A stretch of DNA of 64,000 nt from Plantago ovata (Eukaryota > Streptophyta > Magnoliopsida > Lamiales > Plantaginaceae). Position 1 is the stretch's first letter. Every line of letters starts with the position of its first letter. Where the stretch lies: assembly GCA_028274465.1 (NCBI GenBank), contig CM051456.1, forward strand, positions 114,753,397 to 114,817,396, given 5' to 3'. Positions 13,202 to 24,976 of the stretch are shown here, piece by piece. Below the pieces are notes generated by a model that made no database searches, had not been told where the DNA came from, and saw nothing but the letters and a program-made list of their open reading frames with translations. A program made the position numbers and the translations under genes.

Positions 13202-13800
13202 TTCTCTCTACTGTTAAGGCCATGACTCTGAGGTGCAGTGATTTTTGGTGTAATAAAAGTGGCAGATTATAAGTTAGTTATTTCAAGTGTGTAATAATTA
13301 TTTTTACAACATATGTATAGTTGGCGAACGGTTATGTATTGATTATCATCATCTATGGTACTTAGCTATTAGTATTATTTACTTGGGAACCTTGGCTCGA
13401 GACGGAATAGAAGTAAAATTTTACTTAATCCAGAAGAATACATGCGCAAGCAATTAGCAATACAACCTTATTCTGCACTCAAATAAGTGAATCACATTCA
13501 CCCAAACGAATAACATTTTATTATTGGTCTTTCTTTTCATATAAGCTCCAATAAGCTTTAACTATAGTGCTGTGAATCTTATTCTCCTTTTCTCATCCCA
13601 TAAAGTGGTAATCAGTTCAATATATCCATGACAGCACATTTAGCTAGAAGAATATATTCTGTCATTTTTTACTCTATGCTGGTTTACATCCACTTCTCGT
13701 ACAAAGCAGAGTTTAGTTTATTTAGATGTTCTGTACATGAATATAAACAGTGTAAAATTTGATACGTTCTGTCCCTTCCTGGAAATTTTGATAGAATAAC
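13202..13800 (+). other. 3' region of the CLV1-like gene and spacer to its tandem copy
   Basis: An AATAAA at 13252-13257, about 50 bases after the stop, is a likely polyadenylation signal for the receptor kinase. The remaining 500 bases are AT-rich and must hold the promoter of the second LRR gene. No separate gene was seen. Confidence 0.5.
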
Positions 13801-15831
13801 ATGAGAAAATCTTCTATGTACTTCCTCATAATCTTTGCCTTCTTTCCAGCAATCTCTCTTCTTGCACACAGCTCTGATCTTGAAACCATGTTGAAGCTCA
13901 AAACATCCTTACTTGCGCCCTCACGTTCAGGCCTTCTCGACTGGGTGGCACCACCATCATCTTCTCCTTCCGTGCACTGCAACTTCTCCGGTGTCACATG
14001 TGACTCCAACAGCCATGTAACGTCGATCAATATCACCAGTGTTGCTCTTTTTGGTGTGCTTCCCCCAGTGATAGGCCTACTCAACTCTCTCACCAGCCTC
14101 ACGTTCCATGCCGATAATCTCACTGGTCCTCTGCCTATCGAAATGTCAAATCTGACCTCGTTAAAGTACTTGAACTTAAGTTCCAACAAGTTCAACGGTT
14201 CTGTCCCAGGAGAAGTTATTCTGAAACTGGCAGAACTCGAAGTATTTGATGTTTATGACAATGAATTCACAGGGAATCTCCCGTTGGAGTTCACAAAATT
14301 GAAGAAACTACAAATTTTAAAGCTCTCAGGGAGTTATTTTTCAGGCGAAATACCTGATGAGTACTCTGAGTTTGAAAGCTTAACAGTCTTGGCGTTGCAG
14401 GCAAATGAGCTGACAGGGAAAATTCCAGGGAGCTTAGCAAGAATTCGCAACCTTGAGGAGCTCTACCTCGGGTATTATAACAAGTTTGAAGGTGGAATTC
14501 CGCCTGACTTGGGGTTCTTATACAACTTGCGAGTACTTGATCTCGCAAATTGCAGTCTTACGGGTGAAATTCCAGCTACTCTGGGTAATTTGAATAACTT
14601 GCAGATCTTGTTCCTCCAGGTGATCACTCTGTTAAACATCCCGTAAATCGTGAATTCAGCCTGTTGTATTAAATGGTTCTGTTTTCTTTGATAGGTAAAT
14701 AATCTATCCGGCTACGTGCCATCAGAGTTGTCCGGTATGGTTAGCCTGACGCTCCTTGATGTCTCCGTCAACAACCTTTCCGGACTAATACCAGAGAGTT
14801 TTGCTGAACTAAAGAACTTAACTTTCATAAATCTTTTCACCAACAGATTCCACGGCCGTATTCCTGAATTTATTGCTGATCTTCCAAATCTGGAGTATTT
14901 ACATATATGGGACAATAATTTCACGTTGGAGTTACCACACAGTCTTGGTCAGAACGGGAGATTGGTGTCCTTCGATGTCACAAATAATCATCTCACCGGG
15001 ACTATACCAAAAGACTTGTGTAAAGGAGGGAACCTGCAGGTTCTGATTCTGATGAACAACTACTTTTACGGACCAGTGCCTGAGGAGTTTGGTGAGTGCA
15101 AGTCTCTAACAAAAATAAGAATCAAGAACAACTCGTTGAATGGTTCGATTCCAGCAGGGTTTCTCAACCTCCCACTGTTAAACATGCTTGAGCTGAACGA
15201 CAATTTCTTCACAGGTCAATTGCCGAAAAATATTTCAGGAACCGCTCTTCTGAGCCTGGACTTGTCCAACAATTCAGTTTCTGGAAATATTCCATCGTCC
15301 ATTGGGAATTTGGTCAACCTCGGGGTACTGTCTCTTGACAGGAACAATTTTTCAGGGGAGATTCCAGGTGAACTTTTCGGCCTCCAGAACCTTTCCAGAC
15401 TAAGCATGAGCAGAAACTTGTTATCAGGTGCCATTCCACAGGAGTTTGATGGCAATATTCACTTGACATTCATTGACCTGAGTCAAAACATGCTAGACGG
15501 TGTGTTTCCAATGAGCTTCACGCGATTCCAGAATTTGAATACTCTGAACTTGTCCAGAAATCAACTTGATGGTGTTATTCCAGACGAGATTGGACTAATG
15601 AGAAGCTTGGCAACACTAGATCTCTCTTACAACAACTTTTCAGGTAGACGACCGACTGTTGGGATACTAAGTGGGATAGATGATCAGTTTTTCAGCGGAA
15701 ACCCTCAGCTATGCCCGGCTGACATAGCCGTTTGTCCCTCAGCTTCGGTTCGAGCAAACGGTTCCAATAAGAATCATGGAACTGAACTTGTGATCCTAGT
15801 AGCAGTATTTACATACATTGCATTGTTCTAG
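13801..15831 (+). CDS. Kinase-less CLV1-like LRR protein (tandem duplicate)
   Basis: Exons 13801-14619 and 14695-15831 join to about 651 residues. A signal peptide (residues 1-22), the N-cap motif [10 protein letters not shown] and about 20 LRRs align with the ectodomain of the upstream CLV1-like gene along their whole length. The single intron lies at the same place (after FLQ). After the last LRR and the NPQLCP cap, a hydrophobic run (ELVILVAVFTYIALF) begins as a transmembrane segment and ends at a stop. No kinase sequence follows before the kinesin gene. The reading frame is open throughout with no damage in the LRRs. It could act as a receptor-like protein or secreted/tail-anchored decoy that binds CLE ligand or heterodimerises, or be a young pseudogene of a receptor kinase. 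The sequence does not decide between these. Confidence 0.75.
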
Positions 15832-16235
15832 CTAAAGTGTGAACTGTTATGTAAAGATGCAATTATTAGATTATTATCAGTATGGAAGATGATTATATAA
15901 ATATATGTTTTAAATGAGTGTCAGAAATTCAAATTCGGAACTAAAATGTTATTGTTGATTATTAGATACGCTACTAAAAAGTTATGACCCAACAGTAAAA
16001 TGAAATAAGAATGTAAAAAAAAATAATGGATGAATTTGCAATAAAATAAAAAAGATGGACTAAATGAGTGAAATGTTGGGGTTTGAACTTTGAAATGAAT
16101 ACCTATCCCTCGTCAGTCTCAGTCGTCACTTGTTCACTTGAAGTGTTGAGTATTTATTTCTCTCCAGTCTTCACTTAAACGGCTTCATCGACTATTACTA
16201 GTAGTCCTCATTTCCCTCTTAGAATCAAAATTCAA
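15832..16235. other. Spacer between truncated LRR gene and kinesin gene
   Basis: This AT-rich 400 bp shows no trace of a kinase domain in any frame, which supports true loss of the kinase in the upstream gene rather than an overlooked exon. The last 150 bases, CT-rich, are probably the leader of the kinesin gene. Confidence 0.5.
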
Positions 16236-19200
16236 ATGTCATCAAATCGCAAACCCAAACTCTTCCCATCTCAATCCGAAATGGATATACAATCTCCATG
16301 TTCTCGCCCCTGTCCACCCACCATCACCGTGCGCCGGAATCCAATACGTAAAGCACGCCCAGGCCCAGCATCCGCGATTAAGTTAAGTGAACCACTCTCA
16401 TCTACCGATCCTCCTCCTCCGTCGCCGCCGCCGGAAAACCTCAAGGTTTTTCTCCGCATTAGGCCCTTCGCAGTACAAAACACCGGAAATACCAAACGAA
16501 TTTCCGATTCCAAAAATGTCTGGCCTAAAATTCCCAAACCCAAACCTACCACGAGGCCGAAAGCTGTAAAAAACAATGAGGTCTGCGTGCAGGTGAACGA
16601 GGATCTTAGGTCTGTTACTGTTTCTACGCCCCTGTTGCTGCAGGAGACCAAGAGGGCTAAGTCTGAGGTGGCTTATGAAGGGTTTTCGCGTGTTTTTGGC
16701 TCTGAAGCATCTCAGGTTATTTTCTACTAATTTTTATTTTGAATAATTAAATAATTAGCTTCTGTTTTTGCATTTTTGTATTTGTTTGGTCATGGATGAT
16801 GTTGTTTTAATTAATGTTATTGTTATGTGGTGTTGTAATGTAGGCTGATGTTTATGAGCAAATGGTGCGGCCTATTGTGGATGATTTTCTCAAGGGGAAA
16901 AGTGGTATGTTGACTGCTATGGGTCCCAGTGGCTCCGGCAAGACGCATACGGTTTTTGGCTCAGTGAGGGAGCCTGGCATGGTGCCTCTTGCTCTGCGGG
17001 ACATTTTGGACAAGGATTCTGCCACTAAGTCCTCCAGGTATACTGTTCCGGCTTTGCTTTAGCTAGTGTCCTTATTTTGTTTGACTGTTACCTGCATTTG
17101 TGTTAATAATTAGAGTGAGTGTTTGATTTGATTGAAGTAGTAGTTGTTCATTCACTTACTGCTATGCTTATGGATAGGGAATATTTCTTGTCCATGATGG
17201 AAATCAATTCAGAACAAGGGAAAAATGAGAAACTTATTGACTTGTTGCATGATGGGGGTGATGTATATATGCAGCAGTCTGTTGTCAAAGGCATCCAAGA
17301 GGTTAGACTATAAAATTTTCATTAGAGGTTTTCTCGGGGATGCAGATTTCATGCATCTGCAGTGGTGATTACATATGTGTGATCTCGTGATTTAATCACA
17401 AATGAGCAAGGCATTAACATATGTGTGTTTGATTCTTTCTTGGCATTCATGCAGGCTGTTATTTCGGATGCTCAACATGCGGAGGCTCTTATTGCACATG
17501 GGATGCTCAAACGTGCAACTGCCACAACAAATTCCAATAGTCAATCGAGGTCAGTTGTCATCTATAATCTTGTTTGTTTGTTTTCATATTGTAGTTTGTA
17601 ATGACCTTAATGTCATCTGAAGAAAGATGTCATGTTATTTCCTATGCTATAATTTTAGTTGGTAAATTATCAAGTCTTAACATTTTCTTTTGAAAAATTC
17701 CATGCCGACAAAGATACTTCTGTTTTACTTTTTTGGGTTCAATGATTTCACCAGGCTGTCTCTTATAGTATCTTAGTAGCAAACGCCAATTGAGAAAACT
17801 ATGTCTGCCCCATAGAATTCCATTAGTTCACACACCATGTTGTGCTGGGAGTTTTCAGTTTCAATTACAATGTAGCTGTAATGGCAATTGTGTAGCTTCA
17901 TTTGGTGGTGATTTTTAAATATTTCCGTTCAATTCTTGTAGTCGATCTCAATGTGTCATCAACATTCGAAGTGCTTCTAAGAGCCCTGACGGAGAAAGTG
18001 ATGATCATTTAAGCTCTGTATTGACTATCATTGATCTTGCGGGGGCAGAAAAAGAAAAGAAGACAGGCAATCAGGTGTATACTCTACCATGTGTACTTAG
18101 TTAGTAGTAAAATAATAATATAAGCATATCTTTGTCATTACATGTAACTGGCGATGGTATTTTTACAGGGTTCTAGATTGCTTGAGAGTAATTTCATCAA
18201 CAACACCTCCATGGTGTTTGGTCTGTGCCTGAGGGTATGCATGAAATGTTGTGCTACTTTTTTTCTTTTCTTTCCTTTTTTATTTATTTTAAAATAGTGT
18301 CTTAAAACTTATTGTAAATCGCCATCTTTGCTCAATAACTACTTGAATCCATGTTCAGTCGTTGCTGGATCATCAGAAGAATCGTAAAAAGCCATTGCCT
18401 AAACATTATCATAACTCTTTGGTAAGTATGGTGTGACTTTGTATTTAATTTCCATCGCTCTCAATATGCATGTGGATCTTTCAAATGAGTAGAGTTCTGA
18501 GAATTGAGAACTCATTTTATTCTTTTGAATATTAGTTGACCAGATATATGCGAGATTATCTGGAAGGGAAGAAAAGAATGACATTGGTAAGTCTATTATT
18601 ATATATTCGCCGATCTTGTTGACTATTGCGCTATGAATATCTTGGAATGATGTCACATTATGTGGTGATGCTAATTAGATTCTTTTTTGAAAAACCATCA
18701 GATTTTAACAGTAAAGCCTGGAATGGAAGACTACCCTGAGACATCCTTTCTGTTGAAGCAGGCTTCTCCATTCGCAGAAATCAAGTAAGGATAACTTTCT
18801 GATTCTTATACAATGGCCATTCACGTATCGAGAAATAACAGAGTTTTTGTTGCATGCAGAATAAAAAATGATTGCTCCAAGAGGCCCATCCAAGCATTAT
18901 TTCCTAGAGCCGATCAGCTGAAACGAATGAAGTTCACCAACAATGAAGCTTCTTTGGTAATTCATTAACAAAATACTGAAAACTCATTTTTTTGGCTGTG
19001 AACGCTACTTGATTCAACCATAGAATTGCTACATCAGGGTTATTATTATTTTTGCACCTGAACAGGTTTATTTACTTAGCACGTAATCGTTTATAATTCA
19101 TTTAAAATAATTTTAAAAAAAAGAACTCCCTATGTGGTTTGTTGCGTGCTAATGGATATGGCTATCCCTTGGCCGACATGATCAAGTTTAAGAAGTCCCA

Positions 19201-22200
19201 TCAAAATTTTAAAATTACCTTTTATGCCTTTTTTTGCTTACTTTTCACCTTTTCTGTCCTTCCTTTCCCACCTTTACAGATTGACGAAGGAGATGATTGT
19301 AAAAGTATATCGGCGAAAGATTGTAAAAGTATATCTTTTCAGCCAATTTCACTTGACTACTTCCATATTTATTTGAGTTGCACCTTGTTATGTTAATTTT
19401 CTTGAATATTTGGTACTTATGGTATGTGGCAATTATTACATCAACAGAGATTTCTAAGAAGGCTTTGAAGGGTTGCCTGAATGAAAAAACCCAAGATGAT
19501 GAGGATATAAGATGGACTGAGATCCCTGTTCTTTCTGACAAGTCTACTATATTTGAGACTGAAAAAGATCATGCAATGAGCAAGGTTGACAAGTTTAGGG
19601 ACTACCAAATACTGCTAGGTCTTTCTAAAGCTTTTTGGACTCTGCTGAAAGAAAGTAAAAAGGAAGTAGAGGTAATCCAATTGCTCCTGAAAACAGAATC
19701 TTTATTGTGCATTTTTATTTGAGATCCATTGCAACATGTACTATACACACCCTTATACTTTGATGTCTGGCTTATTTTTTTTAAGGTCCTGAAAACTGAA
19801 AACCAGGAGCTCAAAGACACTGTCAACAATGAAAAGTCAAGACGGATTGAACTGGAAAATGAGTTGAGTGGTGAAAAGACAAGGCTCCTTGGATTGGAAA
19901 GTGAACTAAAGACAAGGCTCCTTGGATTGGAAACTGAAAACCAGGAGCTCAAAGACACAGTCGACAATGAAAAGTCAAGACGGATGGAACTTGAAAGTGA
20001 GTTGAGTGGTGAAAAGACCAGGCTCCTTGGATTGGAAAGTGAACTAAAGGAGTTAAATGTCCAATGCACACATAGAAAAGCATTAAACAGCACCCTTCCC
20101 GTTCAAAGCCATGATGCTACTTCCAGTATTTCAAATCTTCAAACGGTTGAGCCAGTGGAGGTAACTAATCATTACTCTTAACTTTTTGTTTCTCTCAAGT
20201 CACAGTTACTGTTATCTGTGCATATTAGAGTATTCTTATACACATTAAACTCCTATTCTTATACACATTAAACTCCTATGAATCAGAAGAGGTATTTTCT
20301 GTACTAGACATTTTTTAATCTCACAAGCAGGCTCTTTTTTGTTTATAGTGTTTCTTGATTTAAGTTTGTGATTAACATTAATGTTGCTACTTGCTAATCT
20401 GTTCATGACTCGGTTTTGTATCAACTAAATGCTGGATTCAAACATCATCAGATGACATAAACCATCATCAGGTTTAGGATTCAAACAAGCTTTAGAAGAA
20501 AATGTATCATAGTATTTTATTTGTGCTGTTATAGGTAATTATTCTCACATATTGCAAACAATTCAATTGTTGACAGGTGACAGATGTGAGTTCGGATGCT
20601 TCACTCTTTGGAAGAGATGACGAAAGTTGTGGAAATTTTCTAAAAATCATGGGAGATGATAATTTAGATAAGAGTGAATCTCTATCGAATGAATCAAGTT
20701 TTCCCACTTATATAGAATGTGAAACTGTTAGCGGTTCTATAGATAATGAAGATCCGACTGATGCTAAAGGGAAACTCTCTAAGCATCAAAGCACCGAAAC
20801 TGGTATAACTTCCTCAGGTCTCTACATTGATGTCTATAGATTTCTTCTCATGGCATTATTGCTTTTCCTCATCTGTTAATGTTCTCACAAAAAGCTAATT
20901 TTGGTTTAGCAATATCAGACTAGATGTGCCATAGATATATGTGAAGTGACTGTTATTTTCAGTTCTAACCAATAAGGACTTGGGCTGAGAAGCAGGAATT
21001 TTTTCAGACGTCGAATTTGTTTTACTTTTAGGAGCCTTTGCTTTTTCTCTTTGTGGTTTGGTCATTAGTGCAATCTGCATATCTATATATTTTTATAATT
21101 GTTGTGCATTGATTTTTCTTGTACTTTGCTCAGACATGTTTATACTTCAATTCTGTTGCAGCACTTCTAGACAATGACTGTACCTCCTCTGCTCCTCAGA
21201 AGAATGGTGACTCCATTCATGTTGAGGAAGCACAATCGGTTCCTGTTCCAAACAATGATGCTGCTTCCACTATTCCAAATCATCAAACAGTTGATCCAGT
21301 GGAGGTATTAATCATAACTCTGTGCACACTTGAATATTCTTATATGTATTAAGTAAACTCCTTAATCAATTTCCGTACTAGAAATATATGTGTCTCACGA
21401 GCAGGCTCTTATTTGTTTGTTGTGTTACCTGATTAAAGTTTGTAATTAGCATTGATGTTGCTAATCTGTTCATTATTCAGTTTTGTGTCAACTGAATGCT
21501 GGGTATTTTGTTCTAAAATCTTGTTCAGGTGAAAACTGAAGTTTTGTCATGTCAACTAAAAGAGTTGGATCAGATTACAAATGAGAAGACAACAGACATC
21601 TCAGTAAGCAGCTACATTTGCATTTGCTGCCTCTTCTGCTTAGATGTAATTAGTTTTACATGATGCAAATAACTCATTGACAGGTGACGAGTGCAAGTCC
21701 AGCTGTTTCATGCTCTGGCAGTAGTAGAGATGACAGAAACCATCATCAGGTTTAGTATTTAAATAATCTTTTAAAAAAAGTATTGTAGTATCATTTTTTG
21801 CTGCTACAGGTAATTATTCTTACATATTGCAAACAATTTGATTGTTGACAGGTGACAGATGTGAGTCAGGATGTTTCATTCTCTGACAGAGATGACGAAA
21901 GTTGTGGAAAAGCTCTAAAACCCATGGGAGATGAAACCTTGGATGATAGTGAATCTCTATCAAATGAATCAAGTTTTCCCACTTCTATAGAATGTGATAT
22001 TGTTTGCGATTCTACGGATGATGAAGATCTGACTGATGCTAAAGGCAAACTCTCTAAGCATCAAATCACTGAAACTGGTATAACTTTGTCAGGTCTCTCC
22101 ATTGATGCTATAGATTTCTTCTCATGGCATTATTGTTTTTTCTCATCTGTTATTGTTCTCATGTAATTGTTGGCGTTCTACAGATGATGAAGATCTAACC

Positions 22201-24288
22201 GATGCTAAAGGGAAACTCTCTAAGCATCAAAACACTGAAACTGGTATAACTTTGTCAGGTCTCTCTACATTGATGCAATAGCTTTCTTCTCATGTCATTA
22301 TTGTTCTCACAAAAAGCCAGCTTTAGTAACCAATAAGTGAGAGTATATGTGAAGTGACAGTGTTATTTTAAGTTCTAACCAATAAGAACTTGGGATGAGA
22401 AGCAGGAATTTTAGGATATGCGAAATTTGTTTTGGAAACCTTTTCTTTTTCTCTTTGTGGTTTGGGCATTAGTGTTATCTGAATTTCTATATACTTGTGC
22501 ATTAATTTTTTTTCTGTACTTTGCTCAGACATATTTATTCAGCCCGAGTTTGGTCCTGTTGCAGCACTTCCGGACAATGACCTTACCTCCTCCTCTGCTC
22601 CTTGGAAAAATGGTGACTCCATTCATGTTGTGGAAGAACAACCCATTCCTATTCCAAACCATGATGCTGCTTCCAATATTCAAAATCATCAAACGGTTGA
22701 GCCCGTGGAGGTACTAATTATAAATTTATAACTATATGAGCGTTTTAGTTTATCTTAAGTCATAGTTACCATTTTCTGTGTACACAAGATTATTCTTATA
22801 AACTCATTTTAATCAGGAGAGGTACTTAACAAATTAATAAAAATTCAGCTGTGAACTTACTCTGTCAAAGAATGCGTAAAATTTAGTATTCTGAATTTGC
22901 ATCTTTTCTGTGTAACAGAGAACCCTTAGCCTTTGCTTGCCAGTGTGTACATGGGGAATAGTGTCAAGAATTTTCTTCTGCTCCATTAGAGAAGAAAAAG
23001 GTGTATTAAACATCGTGAATTCATGACATATAATATAGTATTCTCTTTGTAAGCACATCATTCCCAGTGTTATCACATATTCCTAAACAGATTGGATGCC
23101 AGGGTTAAAAATAGATGAAAACTCAAACAAAGTTTCTGCGTACTTCGGGTAGTCTTTCTGTAATTCTGTTGTTGAGTCATGGCCTGCTTAGCCATTTTGC
23201 GAAGAAGATCTGCTACTGCTTTGACATTTTTGGAGCCGTTCTTATGCTATATGATTAACTTAACACAGAGGCTGTCTTTCTGTCTCATATCATTCTAATT
23301 TTTTTTAATCACTTTTAAACGATAGAACCTGGTTCTTGAATGGGCAATCTTTATGCCCAAGAAGACATGCTTTTATTGATCTATTATTTGCTGGTGGCAT
23401 ATTAGTTTCCATTTGATCTATTTACAAAGTAAAACTACCATCAACAACTAATTACGTCAGTTTGTGAAATATAAAAATGTGCGTTGATTTGCATATTGTA
23501 GAGTATACTGTACTGTAATCTTACAAGGACTTGGCGATAAATTGTTTTGTATGTCCGAGTACCCCTACCCCCAATTGTAATGTGTGATTATCCTGCCATG
23601 TTTCTGTGTGTGTATGTGCTATGCTACACTGTGCTGAGAATCTTTTTATCGACTTCTAAGTTCATGCCAAAACTGAATGACGTAGTAATTGTCCCAGGTG
23701 AGGATTATCTAGGTATTTTATTTTCCGGGATAATTGTTGTGGTTTGCCTATCTAATTAAGAACACCTTGATACACAGGTCAATGATCTACCTGATGAAGT
23801 GCAGGATGTCAAAGTCAGGTCCAAACTTGCCCCTAAGCTTTCTTCAGGCAGCAAACTCCAGCCTTCGGAGAAACCAAAAAGGTAATTCATAAGACGATGT
23901 AATGTCATGTTTTGTTTTGGTACTCTCCTGTTATGAAAATTGTTTATTTACCATTCCACAGTCATTTACTTGGTCTTGTTCGATTTTGTCAGGAGACTTC
24001 TTCCAGCTTCATCTGTCTTGTTAAAGGATATGAGTCTTTTGGATGACATGGATGAGAATGACAGGCCGAAGGTAATTTTTTCTGACAGTTTCATCGTTCA
24101 TAAGCAGTTAGCATTGACTAGTTGTTTCTAGGTGCATAATTCCACTCCCCAAGTATCTTAGTGTTTCCATTTACTTAACACTCTTTAAAAATCAACTATG
24201 TCAGGTAGCTAAGGGACGGAAGACTCTGGCTGCAGACGACAATAACAGAACGCAAGGCAGCTTATCTCTTCTTCGTCTTCTTAGATAG
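16236..24288 (+). CDS. Kinesin-like protein, KIN-6 type (about 23 exons)
   Basis: Clear exons: 16236-16715, 16844-17037, 17178-17301, 17455-17549, 17942-18074, 18169-18234, then short exons near 18360, 18538, 18702, 18860, 19280, 19446 and 19786. The tail exons start near 20577, 21163, 21530, 21685, 21852, 22183, 22562, 23779, 23991 and 24205, with the stop at 24286-24288. The motor opens with NLKVFLRIRPF after a Pro-rich N-terminus. It has the P-loop GPSGSGKT, a switch I region SSRSQ (canonical SSRSH) and switch II DLAGAE, then SRLLESNFINN and LTRYMRDYL. The GPSGSGKT/DLAGAE forms and the short motor fit plant KIN-6, the relative of MKLP/KIF20-type motors. Coiled coil follows from about 19.5 kb, and the C-terminus ends in a basic GRKTL...SLLRLLR stretch. 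It should move on or cross-link microtubules; the specific plant role is not known to me. The tail contains several internal duplications (separate entries). Exon borders beyond 20.2 kb are less certain. Confidence 0.82.
19794..20069 (+). repeat. 138-bp tandem duplication inside the kinesin coiled-coil exon
   Basis: The second unit starts 138 bases after the first (AACTGAAAACCAGG at 19794 and at 19932) and is nearly identical at DNA level. It adds exactly 46 codons, starting TENQELKDTV, and keeps the reading frame. A smaller echo, KTRLLGLE, occurs within the unit. The duplicated peptide is Glu/Lys/Leu-rich, so it lengthens the coiled coil without breaking it. Confidence 0.88.
20108..22730 (+). 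repeat. Duplicated exon-intron block in the kinesin tail
   Basis: A block of about 1.28 kb is repeated. The exon opening GTGACAGATGTGAGT occurs at 20577 and 21852, and an intronic CCATCATCAGGTTTAG occurs near 20463 and 21746. The exon opening GCACTTC.GACAATGAC occurs at 21162 and 22561. A peptide ending QTV-E/D-PVE is present three times (ends at 20160, 21303, 22708). Part of one exon is repeated again as a small extra exon near 22183. Copies include intron sequence, so this is genomic tandem duplication, not exon shuffling. Confidence 0.85.
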
Positions 24289-24976
24289 TATCGTGTACAG
24301 GATAACTTCACTTTTGACTTTTGCTACATGTTTCACCTGGTATGAAAAGGTTTTTGAGTTGTCTATTTGGATGCCTTGTGGTGCCAAACTGGGAGGAATA
24401 GGTGAGCAAAATTAGCTTAAATGTACCATAATTCCTCGGAAAATCCTTTTGCTGGGTGACTAATACTAGTCATTAGTAGTTGGTGAACCAAATTGTGCAG
24501 TGAACAATTGTAACACTTTTTAATATCAGACCTAATTATTATATTATGTTTGACTGACTGATCAACATGTGCGTAAAAATAGGTTAGAAAGAAATTCCTG
24601 CAAACTCAAGATCAGTGTGGACTGGCATAAAATACTCATGGTTGCAAAGATAATATTTCATCATGACAATGCACTTACTTTTTGACCATTATCAAGTCAA
24701 AATATTATTACCAGAAAGGGGTAGATTCAACCTATATCATATATGAATCGAATGTGCAGCTAAACAGTTACAGTAAGAAGATTAGAAACCCAAAGAAAAA
24801 TCTTTACTGTACTAGTCTCCGAGAAAGACAATACTCCTGCTATAATAACCATCAATCTTCCAGTAATGAACTTAAAAGTACCAAGTGCTCAAGAAACAAC
24901 TTAATAGTACTATGTAAACGGCAAGCTCATAAAAAAAACAGCAAATAATGAAAAGCAAACAACTAGAGATACCAAA
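24289..24976. other. Convergent 3' regions of the kinesin and MADS-box genes
   Basis: The two genes face each other here. The sequence is AT-rich and the open frame at 24682-24948 has no domain; it is probably UTR or spacer. No other feature was seen. Confidence 0.5.
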
